Part shown: positions 10,101-17,434 of the stretch, in pieces | Position numbering within the stretch: position 1 is the stretch's first letter | How the letters are laid out: each line of letters begins with the position of its first letter | Source: a virus | Length of the DNA stretch: 26,982 bases | Strand: one strand, 5' to 3' | IMG/VR virus record: IMGVR_UViG_3300007354_000015 | Coordinates: 1 to 26,982 of that record | Made by a program: the position numbers and the translations under genes | Notes under the pieces: model-generated | Told to the model about the DNA's origin: nothing | What the model saw: the letters and a program-made list of their open reading frames with translations, nothing else | Database searches by the model: none

Positions 10101-12205
10101 GGAGAAGCGGAAACTTGAAACTTAGGCCCAATCTCCCTCCCAACCCAACCGCCTTCAACCTGGACTGGCTCATGGGTTTTGTCCACCTTGGCTCGTTTCA
10201 TGGCAAAGATTGCGGAGCCTTTGGATGTGAATGGCTTGCCTGATGGGGTGAGGATGTCGGGTTGTGCATCGGTTATATTCGGCTTGATAGACAATTCTTT
10301 CAAAACCTTATCAGCACCTTCAAATGTCAAGCTTAACCTGCTATTTAACTGCGCTGGGTTGGCTTTTATCTGGCCTGATTGTATCCCTTCTTTGGCGATC
10401 CTTACAGCGTCTTCAAGCGACACAAACTTGCCAGTAGAAAGTTCAATATCGCCGGTATTTTTTGACAACGATATCAATTCTTTTTCGGCATCGTTGTATC
10501 CGGCATCGGTATCGCCTACTGACACCCTGTCAAATTTATTTGGCCGATCAAAAGAGTTTGTATCGAGTTCTTGTTTATATTTTTGGGCAAGCTCTTTTCT
10601 GTTTTGTTCTATGGATTTGAAATACTCTTCCCGGCTCATCTCCCATGCCTGCTTTTCCTGGGCTGGCGTTTCCCCCTCAACCATCTTACCGGCGTCGGTA
10701 AATTGGTCAGGTCCAGAATGTTCATCCCCGGCCATAACTGTTCCGTCAGGCATTACGTGGGTGGCTGGTTCGGTATCGGGGGCTGCCTGTTCGGTTGAAT
10801 ACCCGGTACTGACCTCCGGAATATCTTCAATCTCCCGGCCGATGTCATCGGTCAGGCTGATCTTTTGATCCATGGCACTCGGCTGTCTTTGCCGCCGGAG
10901 TTCAGCTTCCCATTGTTTGTATTCTTCATCTTCCATGGACGGAAGGTTTTCAGTCTGGTCCTGGATTCCTGCAAATGGTGCTGGTGCCTGGTCCTGATCT
11001 GAAAGTATTTTGTCAAGCTCTTGGTCAAGGGCCTGATCGTCGCCTGTTTTTAGGGCTGTGGCTATGTCGTTATCAGCCGGTTTGCTCATCAACCCTTTTG
11101 CAGCACCACCGAAACCACCAGCCAATGCACCGACAGCCCCGGAGTTAATAATGGTTTTAAGATTTTCAGGAGTGAGAAACTTTTCATCTGTGTTGACAAC
11201 TGTATTAAGGATAGAGGTAACTTCCTGACCGGCTTCCTGCAATGCTTCTGAAGGGATGCCGGTCAATATCTCTTTGGCTGTCCTCTTGGCAAGACCACCA
11301 TAACCTTTTGTGGCTGCGCCAAGGAAAGTGTCAATCAGTTTTGAGTTACCACCAGGAAGATATTCCAATGCTGTTGCCAGAGTTCCAAATCCAAGGGCTG
11401 TGTATGGAGCGTCAACACCATTTTCTTCAAGAAGTCCTGCGTAGTTTCCGCCTGTTTCAATTGGAAGAACCGCAGAACCCATACCAACCTTGCCGCCAAG
11501 GGCTTTTAAAGATTGCTTGGTTACTTGATTTTTGATCTGAGCTTCTATGGCGGCCTCGGTTCCTTCTTTGATAAGCCCTTTTTTGATCTGAGATTCAAGG
11601 GCCTCTTTGGTCAGCTTATCAATGGATTTTTTAAGAACAGTTCTGGTAGCAAGACCACCTGCTGCCGTACCAGCACCAGGGGCAAGAAAGCTTCCTATTA
11701 CTGCTCCGGTAGCTGCTTCTGCCATTGACGGGATGAGGCTTCCTATTCCGCCTTGTGCCCAATCAACAGCACTGCCAACGCTGTCAATATCAGTAAATGA
11801 TACGGCGGGGTTCAAAGAGGCTTCTTCCATGTTCCTCTTGTAACCTTCCATACCCTTGTCTTTTATAAACTGGCCTACTTTTTCGGCTCCGAGTCTTTTT
11901 AATCCTTCACCTGCAAGGGCTGCCATTCCATAACCGGACGCTTGCAAGGCATCAGTTGCGCTTGACAGCCCCCTTGAAAAATCTCCCTTGGTTTCAAGGT
12001 TTGTTTTTCTTGTGGCTTCAAGCTCTGATTGCCTGGCCCATGTCGCCTCATCAATACCGGATAAATGCCTTGATATTTCACCAGGAGAATAACCTGATTC
12101 AACGGCTCCTTTAATATCAAAATCAGGCGTTTCTTTAGACAGATGGTCTAAGATTTCATCGTCTGAGTATCCGGCGTTTCTGGCAGCGGCGTAATCGAAA
12201 GGCAT
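4193..12205 (-). CDS. Giant polyvalent virion protein: metalloprotease-like, ART-like and LPD-type segments
   Basis: A 2670-residue protein in one uninterrupted frame. Residues 1-50 hold two copies of a GYSxxEIxxHLS motif. Residues about 160-190 and 350-370 are Gly/Ala-rich and may insert in membranes. Residues about 650-690 match a short motif common in large polyvalent proteins. The segment around R816, S834-P-S-R-E838 and E872 resembles an ADP-ribosyltransferase (R-S-E pattern). A second ART-like segment starts near H986-G-S. H1256-E-I-M-H1260 with E1311 is a zincin site. Residues about 1600-1950 contain a D1651-W-H-centred polyvalent segment. From about 2040 a helical domain begins with E-Y2049-W-P-R, and the last 100 residues are coiled coil. 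It is probably packaged and injected, acting on the host. The start shares a base with the upstream stop (TAATG). Domain calls are motif-level only. Confidence 0.8.
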   Translation of the reverse strand: MPFDYAAARNAGYSDDEILDHLSKETPDFDIKGAVESGYSPGEISRHLSGIDEATWARQSELEATRKTNLETKGDFSRGLSSATDALQASGYGMAALAGEGLKRLGAEKVGQFIKDKGMEGYKRNMEEASLNPAVSFTDIDSVGSAVDWAQGGIGSLIPSMAEAATGAVIGSFLAPGAGTAAGGLATRTVLKKSIDKLTKEALESQIKKGLIKEGTEAAIEAQIKNQVTKQSLKALGGKVGMGSAVLPIETGGNYAGLLEENGVDAPYTALGFGTLATALEYLPGGNSKLIDTFLGAATKGYGGLAKRTAKEILTGIPSEALQEAGQEVTSILNTVVNTDEKFLTPENLKTIINSGAVGALAGGFGGAAKGLMSKPADNDIATALKTGDDQALDQELDKILSDQDQAPAPFAGIQDQTENLPSMEDEEYKQWEAELRRQRQPSAMDQKISLTDDIGREIEDIPEVSTGYSTEQAAPDTEPATHVMPDGTVMAGDEHSGPDQFTDAGKMVEGETPAQEKQAWEMSREEYFKSIEQNRKELAQKYKQELDTNSFDRPNKFDRVSVGDTDAGYNDAEKELISLSKNTGDIELSTGKFVSLEDAVRIAKEGIQSGQIKANPAQLNSRLSLTFEGADKVLKELSIKPNITDAQPDILTPSGKPFTSKGSAIFAMKRAKVDKTHEPVQVEGGWVGREIGPKFQVSASPKQSKAKDADYMKAVESGDMETAQKMVDEAAKNAGYISINDYRMMHTAPDKTSGENLSTIMDNDILPKDYWTHPHYYQADATERSSFYKVKGAVEKQAKILKEGSGRPATIWMYRAVPKNIKDDNFRNGDWISPSREYAKLEGLGIPDGYKIIARRVNVSDVWWDANSINEFGYDDGKSYAYKNTKNNRKLVDPVTYDVTGAVIPLSKRFNPREYSPRYQTLQSAPESGSIGTVQKAPGKAKIPTASKTLADGGKYSDKNRIIARPIKEVGIKYGSDLPDDVYLHGSKKIPGDIDNFSVSTSSKGTLYLTKDWDIASNYSGGENNQYIKAIKLKKDSDIIDLSIKKHRDRLTNLIYKASGFDGSKKQFSSDLLNLSFHETGLSDDEEYGNILYEENIAAILDTNGNVDVISDNAIETYTPPNQPSTPGEGVQKQSAADRLKAQYQARQKETKDARLRMLDKPGRDKVLPANSNKQRLDRAIEYANGDPSKARITPIPSNPKERAISKVAKIFGLKSVLFKTSDPGTRITGFTYPGTKSLFINLSSGVPVLGVSGHEIMHQVEKNHPDLYDYLVKDFQANKKDYFIYAAKEKALREEIGMKKLSDDDLFSEFIGDFASDRFQKIEFWEKLNKKSPTMFGQLVDIIKAVFAKIRRGLTRAEQYVADVDRAENALVDVLAQVVERESKAGKKKSKAASDPVFMAQQKKADQFYSQMRNFLDTKLTSGTAQNIKAQVEAWAKKGEYKQDELEWSGLLDWLDNQEGKVTKQAVMDYLDQSRVVIEEVIKGDSDSNLAYVRNLERERGRRERGESRQEFLNMTLVDINDEILRAGRAADRSYPMSERTKFSQYQTTGGKNYKEVLLTLPVMGKRDKARAEWENAIKKRTGKQFVDPMDLTKQDEKELFKIENMPNTREEYKSSHFDEPNILAHIRMNERTGPNGEKILFLEEIQSDWHQAGRKKGYKNHDIIQSIEKDQSFLGRDNYIVITKDGQKHQINVTSGSSLEMVKKTFMDQFEGPPDAPFKKSWPLLAFKKMVRYAAENGFDQIAWTDGETQAARYDLSKQVDKIRWDSDAGEKSAFYVKKGDTYETLIGTLDQDNNVTVGPYKGRNITDIVGKDIGEKIIKESSGSLSGLDLKIGGSGMKGFYDKILPAEVNKFFGKKSWGSPKVEKTDMGWSIEVTPEMRDKALYEGIPMFQTSDIRYQVMDKATAYEENRKNNRNIKIKAFTSFNKFKGELVKGVDKFLGSISTRLKLINQKLAEKIRTLDYDINTKYANDIKIALPLLEKAKKMTRDDYADWDFARKNSDGDKLKELNEKYGMTKEYKAVREMLDRIRKEAIDVGYEVGEIEEYWPRVLKDQEGFLKAIDRGPERPEFTDALKKKAKDMGIEVWELDPMQRADIISNMILGKYYGIPGPGSVKQRFFDTIPVEFNRFYMDSDAALMNHLHSMRKRIEARKFFGKVPEKITTAKQRLRLAETKLRETDKNDTDRVSDLESRIAEYRAVIEKYKNQNDFTDNIGSYIDELIVNGDIKPEQENTVKEILTARFNERGATGNWQAYKNFSYMDTMGSPISAITQIGDLAWSMYEGGVFPTVRNVFKSITNKSRITKEDVGVERIAQEFADSDTLSNAVSKVFKWVGLEKMDSIGKEALLNTAFEKFKQEAAKNPTSLKQKIRPIFENETGSVIQDLLNDDVTENVKRLVYGRLLDFQPVGLSEMPEKYLTAGNGRVFYMLKTFTLKQFDIFRREVYHDLKNGNAKQKAEAMKRFVYLSSLFVLANAGADELKDWLLGRNTDLSDRVVDNVLRLFGVSKFVTWKARTEGVGSAMTRQILPPFKFIDALTKDVVTAGDDKGLKTIESIPVVGKLAYWHMGRGANSENELWDTRLSKEKARLNKVEDRLERAKNKQQFIEQNRSDLAARRKINKMQGKLNMYRKRINNLKKQEQTKEVVDRIEKLENTRTGMIKKYFGKDKK

Positions 12206-13422
12206 TATTGTTTTATCCCTAATGATTCAAGCTTTTTTAAAAATGCGTCATAGTTTCTGTTTGGATATGTCTTATTGCCATATTTAACTTCAGGGGTTTC
12301 TGCCTTGAACAATCTTCTTGACTGGCCTTTTTTGTCAGTGGCCCATACATACCCGTCTTTTATCTGAGCATTTGAATATTGTTCAGGTGCTTGTGAGATT
12401 TCTTTTGGGTCTGTGACGGTCATTGGTTTTTTGTCCGGTTGAGAGCCAAAGATTGACAACGGTGGTCTGTTGCCAGGCCCTATTGGGGTTTTTGTTTGAG
12501 ATGGTTGGGCTGGTTCTCCACCTATCATTTTTTGAGTAAGGTTGTCAGACTCTTGAGAATACCTTTGATAATCTAATAGGTCTTTCTTTGCGATTGCGTC
12601 ACCAGATTTAGCCTTTTCCATCAAAACTGTTTCGGGGTCTGATATGTCGTCATCATATTTTTTTCTGATGGAATTTAGTTTTTTATCAAGTATTTCTATT
12701 TTAGCCCTGGCCTGATTGAAGTCTTTGTTGGTTTTGCCAATAACGCCGGTATCAGTTTCTTTGCCTGTATCAAGATCAATAAGGGCGTATGATCCGTCTT
12801 CTTTCTGAACTAATTGTGTCCGCCTATCTTCTTTCCCTGCCTTGGCAATCTGCAAGTTGGTCAGTCTATCTTTGAGCGCCTGAGACGCTTTTCCGGATAT
12901 CCTATCTTCCTGAGCGTTCTTGATATCAATCAACCGCAACTGTCCAGCGCCTGAAAGCCCCTGTGATGCGTCTTGCTCAGTGGCCGGGACCATGAACTCA
13001 TCCCCACCCATCGGCTTGATATTCCCGGATGCGATTTGCCCCAACAGGTTGACGTCTGATTCGGCTATGTTTTCTTTTCTCAACATCCTGGCCCGGTCGT
13101 CTTTTCTTTCTTGTCTGTCCTGGTTCGCCATGAAATCCTGTTTAAACTGCCTGGCAAGGTTGGCCCCCATCTGCATCATGTCGGGTGTCATGCCCATTGA
13201 TCGGTACTTGTCCCGGATCATACCAAGAGATTTGTTCAGGGTATCCGGGTCAGGGGATTTGTCGGCGGCATCCTGGATGTCAAGACCAAACTGGACAAGG
13301 AGTTTTTTTTCTTGATTCGCCTTTGCCTTTTCTTCGGCCTCTTGGGTCATTAACAAATTGGCCCGGTCTTCTCTTTGGTAATTCGGAAGGTTTCTTACCG
13401 TTGCCGGTGTCATGAATTTCAT
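12205..13422 (-). CDS. Probable internal virion / ejection protein, helical
   Basis: A 405-residue hydrophilic, mostly helical protein with few hydrophobic stretches. Residues about 15-130 are rich in Gln, Lys, Asp and Met, consistent with long amphipathic helices. A short beta segment with a DGSYALIDLDTG core lies in the middle (about 210-220), followed by another Lys/Asp-rich helix and a Pro-rich linker (about 300-340). The C-terminal 60 residues include a small beta-hairpin containing W and the closing helix. It shares one base with the start of the giant gene and follows another likely internal protein, the usual order for podovirus ejection proteins. I do not recognise a named family; the role is inferred from context and composition. 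Confidence 0.6.
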   Translation of the reverse strand: MKFMTPATVRNLPNYQREDRANLLMTQEAEEKAKANQEKKLLVQFGLDIQDAADKSPDPDTLNKSLGMIRDKYRSMGMTPDMMQMGANLARQFKQDFMANQDRQERKDDRARMLRKENIAESDVNLLGQIASGNIKPMGGDEFMVPATEQDASQGLSGAGQLRLIDIKNAQEDRISGKASQALKDRLTNLQIAKAGKEDRRTQLVQKEDGSYALIDLDTGKETDTGVIGKTNKDFNQARAKIEILDKKLNSIRKKYDDDISDPETVLMEKAKSGDAIAKKDLLDYQRYSQESDNLTQKMIGGEPAQPSQTKTPIGPGNRPPLSIFGSQPDKKPMTVTDPKEISQAPEQYSNAQIKDGYVWATDKKGQSRRLFKAETPEVKYGNKTYPNRNYDAFLKKLESLGIKQ

Positions 13423-13431
13423 ATTGCTCTC

Positions 13432-14457
13432 CTATTTGAAAAGACCGCTTACGCCACTGAATAAAGAACCTATACCTTTTGCGTAATCCAAAAGGCCAGG
13501 CTCATTTTGCTCTAATTGCTGTTGATTAATATCAACTCCCTTATCAACGGCAATCTTTTTCTGTTCCATTTCTGCAAGGTCTTTGAGCCGTTCGAGATAA
13601 TTAAGGTTTGCATTTCCTCCCAAAGCAGAGGTATATTCTCCGGTTGTCCGCTTGCCCAACAGATCGGATATCTGTGTGGCTGTGTCTCTGTTGGCCCTTG
13701 GAATCCATGAAATCGTTTGATCTCCAATTTTGGCAGAAATCGGATTCATATTGTTACCGGATTGCAATCCTGAAATAAGGGTGTCAAGAACTCCTGTTTG
13801 CTTATCAGTAGCCGCATTGATCTTGGTTGCCTGGTTCCGGTATTCAGCAAGAGCTTTGTCATAGTTTGAATTAACGTAATCTTCCCAAACCTGTGGGGAG
13901 TTCATGTTGTAAGAATAATTTGAAGTACCCATGTCGGTATCCCCAAAATTTGATTTTAATTTTGTGTTCAAAAGTCCTGGGGTTGTTGTCCCGTCTACTG
14001 GACCGGCGATTGATTCGGCTTCATTTCTTATCTGAGCCTTGTCTTGTTCTGGCAAAGAGTCGTAATTGTTCACAGCTTCGGTAAGGGCTTTTTTGTCAGA
14101 TTCAGTAAGTCCCGGAGTGCTGAGAGCTTGAGCCAGAGACTTACCTCCCAAAAAAACAGCGCCGGCAAGCGCAAGCCCAGGAGAAGAAAGCGCCGACGCA
14201 CCCATGCCAAGTTTTTGAAATCCAGAAAGATCAGACCATTTTTTTGAAAGATTGGTCTGAAAATTTGTGGCCCACTTTTCGAATGTATTTTTTGAATCAT
14301 CAATAACCCCTAAAAAGTCTCCGGTATTCGGATCAATTGCAGAATAAGGGCCGCTGCCTAATCCGAGATTACGCCCTCCGCCGCTTCTGTTGTTGGGTTG
14401 ACCTGCGTCGTTGTACCCGCCGCCACCTGGGGAATCATCATCTGCGCTCCATGCCAT
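13432..14457 (-). CDS. Probable internal virion / ejection protein with hydrophobic segment
   Basis: A 341-residue protein. The first 40 residues are Gly/Asn/Ser-rich and look disordered. Residues about 84-112 are hydrophobic and Gly/Ala-rich, possibly membrane-interacting. The rest is helical with Gln/Asn/Lys content, and a short C-terminal hydrophobic helix ends in FSGVSGLFK. There is no signal peptide and no catalytic motif. A GGAGAG ribosome site lies ahead of the ATG. It sits between two other probable virion-internal proteins, and the trio resembles the ejection-protein block of podoviruses (compare P22 gp7/gp20/gp16 by position, not by similarity). A role in crossing the host envelope is an inference. 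Confidence 0.55.
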   Translation of the reverse strand: MAWSADDDSPGGGGYNDAGQPNNRSGGGRNLGLGSGPYSAIDPNTGDFLGVIDDSKNTFEKWATNFQTNLSKKWSDLSGFQKLGMGASALSSPGLALAGAVFLGGKSLAQALSTPGLTESDKKALTEAVNNYDSLPEQDKAQIRNEAESIAGPVDGTTTPGLLNTKLKSNFGDTDMGTSNYSYNMNSPQVWEDYVNSNYDKALAEYRNQATKINAATDKQTGVLDTLISGLQSGNNMNPISAKIGDQTISWIPRANRDTATQISDLLGKRTTGEYTSALGGNANLNYLERLKDLAEMEQKKIAVDKGVDINQQQLEQNEPGLLDYAKGIGSLFSGVSGLFK

Positions 14458-14468
14458 ATTTTCTCTCC

Positions 14469-15191
14469 TTACATTGTAGCCTTGAAAAAGTTAGCGATCC
14501 TATCATACGGCTGACCAGGATCAGATGATTCTGAATAGTTTCCAAGACTTGCAATCCTGGCAAGCAATTGAGGTTCTTCCGCTTTAAGGATAGCGTTTTG
14601 CATGGCTGCTTGAAATGCTTTGTCTGAATTTGCACTCGTTAAATCCGTCATTCCTTTTGATATGGCATCTGACGCAACTGACGAATTAAGCATACCACGA
14701 TTCGATAAATTATTCAAGATGTCTTGCAGTCCTGATGTCATCGCTCGTTTATTCATAGAGGTGAAACCCTCTTGAGCGGCCTTGGTTGACTTGTCTATAT
14801 TCGCACCGTAATTCTGAAAAGACGCTTTCAACTGGGGCAAAATAGAATCCATTAACTCTTTTTGGTATCCTGAACCCATCCCGGAGTACGATTTTGAATA
14901 CAGGTCGGGTTGGAATAAATTAATACCCCCTGCCATTGTCCCGGTAGTTGTGCCGCTTCCTGTGGTTCCAGTTGTCCCGGTAGTTCCGCCAGTATTAGGA
15001 GCCGCTCCCCACACCCTGCCCTCATTCTTCCCGAACTGGTCATAATGAGCTTTTGCAAAAGCTTCTTCAGACACAGGATTGATAAACCTTCCGCTTGCGT
15101 TTCCAGGATCAAGCTGAAACGTGCTTGACTTAGCATATTCCTGCATGACGTCCGGGTTTGCGTTTAAATAATTCTGCCAATCTAAAGCCAT
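14469..15191 (-). CDS. Structural protein with NPDV-type repeat and Thr/Gly linker
   Basis: A 240-residue protein. Residues 8-15 (YLNANPDV) and 49-59 (HY, then FGKNEGR) form a motif pair well known from bacterial surface and S-layer-like proteins, where it repeats many times; here it occurs once. Residues 66-89 are a Thr/Gly low-complexity linker. The remaining 150 residues are amphipathic helices rich in Ser, Gln and Lys, with a motif around an NNLSNRGMLNSS stretch that I associate with phage internal or tail proteins. A TAGGAGA site precedes the ATG. The helical half suggests an internal virion or tail-tube-associated protein, and the NPDV part suggests a surface or partner-binding role. 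The exact function is unknown. Confidence 0.55.
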   Translation of the reverse strand: MALDWQNYLNANPDVMQEYAKSSTFQLDPGNASGRFINPVSEEAFAKAHYDQFGKNEGRVWGAAPNTGGTTGTTGTTGSGTTTGTMAGGINLFQPDLYSKSYSGMGSGYQKELMDSILPQLKASFQNYGANIDKSTKAAQEGFTSMNKRAMTSGLQDILNNLSNRGMLNSSVASDAISKGMTDLTSANSDKAFQAAMQNAILKAEEPQLLARIASLGNYSESSDPGQPYDRIANFFKATM

Positions 15192-15200
15192 GGTATTCTC

Positions 15201-15710
15201 CTATTCAGGCCAAACCATTCCAGGAAGTTCGGCTATTAATTCTTGAGTTGTTGGAATCGGCCTTATGCCTGCCATGACATCGGCCTGAACTCCTTGACAG
15301 TATTCATAACAAGAATCCATCCACTGGCCAAATGCAATCCCTTCGGCTTGCCATGGGTTGGCATACCCTGCCCTCATTGTGGCGGTAAGGCGATTGTCAT
15401 ATCCCTTGGCCTGCGCTACAGAACCCACATGGCCGTCAACCGCTGATTCAAGAGACCTGTAAATATTCTGAGCGGCCAAAAGATCATTTTCATCCTTTGC
15501 CGCCTGGCCCAGATCGGTTAAGGTCCATTCTCCGTCATAAAAATAATGACCACCGACCCAATCGGCAGGCAGGCTTTCAACATCTTCGCTGGTATGGGTT
15601 GCCGTGGTGATCCCCGGAGCCGTCCAGCCTGGGCCGATCAAACCGGTGGCTGTGAGTTCTAAGTCACCGGCGAACAAGACAACGTTGTTTTGATCTTTGA
15701 TTATCTTCAT
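15201..15710 (-). CDS. Tail-fibre-assembly-like protein
   Basis: A 169-residue protein. The N-terminal half is beta-rich with a YFYDGEWTLTD strand typical of fibre-assembly proteins. The C-terminal half (about 87-168) matches a module often found at the end of such proteins: helix, GYDN, an aromatic/Ala segment, W129, then a closing pattern with RPIPT and ELIAELP. The ATG overlaps the preceding stop (ATGA), so translation is probably coupled to the 575-residue protein. Fibre-assembly chaperones normally sit beside the fibre they help, so either the upstream 575-residue protein or the more distant 675-residue fibre could be its client. It could also be a virion component itself. Confidence 0.55.
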   Translation of the reverse strand: MKIIKDQNNVVLFAGDLELTATGLIGPGWTAPGITTATHTSEDVESLPADWVGGHYFYDGEWTLTDLGQAAKDENDLLAAQNIYRSLESAVDGHVGSVAQAKGYDNRLTATMRAGYANPWQAEGIAFGQWMDSCYEYCQGVQADVMAGIRPIPTTQELIAELPGMVWPE

Positions 15711-17434
15711 GCTATATCAATCCTTTCTGCTGATAGATAACTGCTGTTTGTTGCATCGCTGTATACTGCTATCGCTCCGGCCCCATCCAAACCAGAAAAA
15801 CTATGGTATGACCCGGTAAATCCTAAATAAATTTTAGAATCAAGCTTCAAAACACAGTTAGCCGGAGTGGTGTTACCGACAACCTTTATTTTGAAAATAT
15901 CAGCCTGATTGCTGCCAAGAACTTTTGCGAATAGGCACACAGTAGAAGAATCAAGCAAGAAGGCATCTCTCGGGAACATTTGATAGTGAGCAGCGTTAAC
16001 GCCGAGTGAAATTGTTTTTTTCATACTCAGTGCCGTTCCTGACCAATAAACGATAATGGCAGTATGATCAAACGGAACGGCAGGTCCACCGGCTGTTTGT
16101 GCTGAACAAACCAAAGCGTAGGAAGAATTTACGGCCACAATTGAAGATCTGTATGCCGGGTACAAGACCGTTATCCTGGGAGTTGGTATTATCGTTGTCC
16201 CATCCCATCGTATCATTTGAACGACAATAGATGCTGATGTTGTCAAAGAAACAATCATTGAAGCTGCCCCAACAGCACCAGAAAGGATATCAAGGCTCGG
16301 ATATGTAACGGCTGAATCATTATTGATCAAGGTCTCAGCCGTGTTTGCCGTGATTTCAGTCCCGGTCCAGTTCAGTACTTGGCCGTAAAGATATGTGTCT
16401 GCTTTGACGTAAACAAGGCCGATTTTCCCTGTGCTTGCGTCGGCATGTATTGGGACTACCTGAGTTCCAGAAACCGTGTCGGCATCAATAAATTCATGGG
16501 TGTCTGTTAGCGTTAATGTATCTGTGCCATTATATGTTATAGCAGCGATAAACCCATCTGACTCCGCACCCATATAAGAGACAATCGCAACGGTATCAGT
16601 CATCCTGCAACAAGATATTTGCTGTGCGTTTGTTGTATCAAATTCCAGCAGGCTTGAGACTGTTATAGCCGGAGTCCCAGGGACCCAAGTCAAGATAGCG
16701 CAAAAACCATCCCCATCCGTTCCAGTCCATGCAGCAAAAACCGTAGTGCTGGTCATTTTGCATGATGTAACCCAAGTTGATGTCATCGCATTGCAGACAG
16801 TTTTTAACCTGGCCATTATCAAGTCTGCACCGTCAATGGCTTCCCATGTCCCGGCTGCGGTTGAGTTGTCGATCAGTTTTAGCCGCCCGAAAGATTGAGC
16901 ATCTATTGACCCAACAAATACGCCTGTTGAATCCTTGATACCGAATCTCAGATTCCCGGCATTGAAAAAATTCCATTCTTCGCTTTCCAGAAGCCCGGTG
17001 GCCGCTGGCATGATGACAAATTTATCAGCGGCGGTCATTGTGATCTGTTGAGTCAATGTGCTGGCGCTGGTCAGGGTAATATCGACGGCGCTTGAAGTTG
17101 TGGTCACTCCGAATCTGGTAATTTCAAGATTCAACTTTTCATTTCCACCTGGGGAGGCGATTGTTTTTGTGAGTGTGCCCCCGGTTGAAGTGATCTTGTC
17201 GTTGAGATATCCGTTTGTGGTATCGGCTGCGCTTACAAGCGAATATGTTCCACCGGCTGCTGACGATATGGCTGCTTTGATGACGTTTATTTTGGCGAGC
17301 AGGTCAGTTTCTCCGTCTCTGGCAGCTTCAATTTCTGCAACGTAGGTTGTATAAATTTCAGAAAGCATCACTTTGATTTTATCAAGAAGCGACGCCTTAC
17401 CTGTTGTGTTGCCGGTGTAATCTAAAAAACCCAT
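15707..17434 (-). CDS. Beta-propeller-like tail / structural protein
   Basis: A 575-residue protein. The first 50 residues are helical, and a Thr/Ser-rich beta region follows. From about 205 to 540 the sequence repeats a blade-like pattern of roughly 45-60 residues: strands with paired Val/Ile, a TGTDGDG or GAESDGF turn, then a strand ending in Trp/Tyr-Asn/Thr-Gly. This suggests about six to seven propeller blades. No enzymatic residues are apparent. It begins by sharing one base with the end of the nozzle-like gene and ends in an ATGA overlap. A tail-hub, fibre or host-binding role is likely but not proven. I do not recognise a named family. Confidence 0.55.
   Translation of the reverse strand: MGFLDYTGNTTGKASLLDKIKVMLSEIYTTYVAEIEAARDGETDLLAKINVIKAAISSAAGGTYSLVSAADTTNGYLNDKITSTGGTLTKTIASPGGNEKLNLEITRFGVTTTSSAVDITLTSASTLTQQITMTAADKFVIMPAATGLLESEEWNFFNAGNLRFGIKDSTGVFVGSIDAQSFGRLKLIDNSTAAGTWEAIDGADLIMARLKTVCNAMTSTWVTSCKMTSTTVFAAWTGTDGDGFCAILTWVPGTPAITVSSLLEFDTTNAQQISCCRMTDTVAIVSYMGAESDGFIAAITYNGTDTLTLTDTHEFIDADTVSGTQVVPIHADASTGKIGLVYVKADTYLYGQVLNWTGTEITANTAETLINNDSAVTYPSLDILSGAVGAASMIVSLTTSASIVVQMIRWDGTTIIPTPRITVLYPAYRSSIVAVNSSYALVCSAQTAGGPAVPFDHTAIIVYWSGTALSMKKTISLGVNAAHYQMFPRDAFLLDSSTVCLFAKVLGSNQADIFKIKVVGNTTPANCVLKLDSKIYLGFTGSYHSFSGLDGAGAIAVYSDATNSSYLSAERIDIA

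Noticed and set aside
10179-10868. A 229-codon open frame on the + strand within the giant gene
   Set aside because: It is a Ser-rich shadow of the Asp/Glu-rich linker on the opposite strand, with no recognisable domain and no supporting neighbours on that strand.
4193-12205. N4-type virion RNA polymerase in the giant gene
   Set aside because: No polymerase motif is recognisable; the segments seen are protease-like, ART-like and polyvalent-associated.
14852-15136. A 94-codon minus-strand frame overlapping the 240-residue structural gene
   Set aside because: It is out of frame with a well-supported gene with a good ribosome site, and its composition is random-like.
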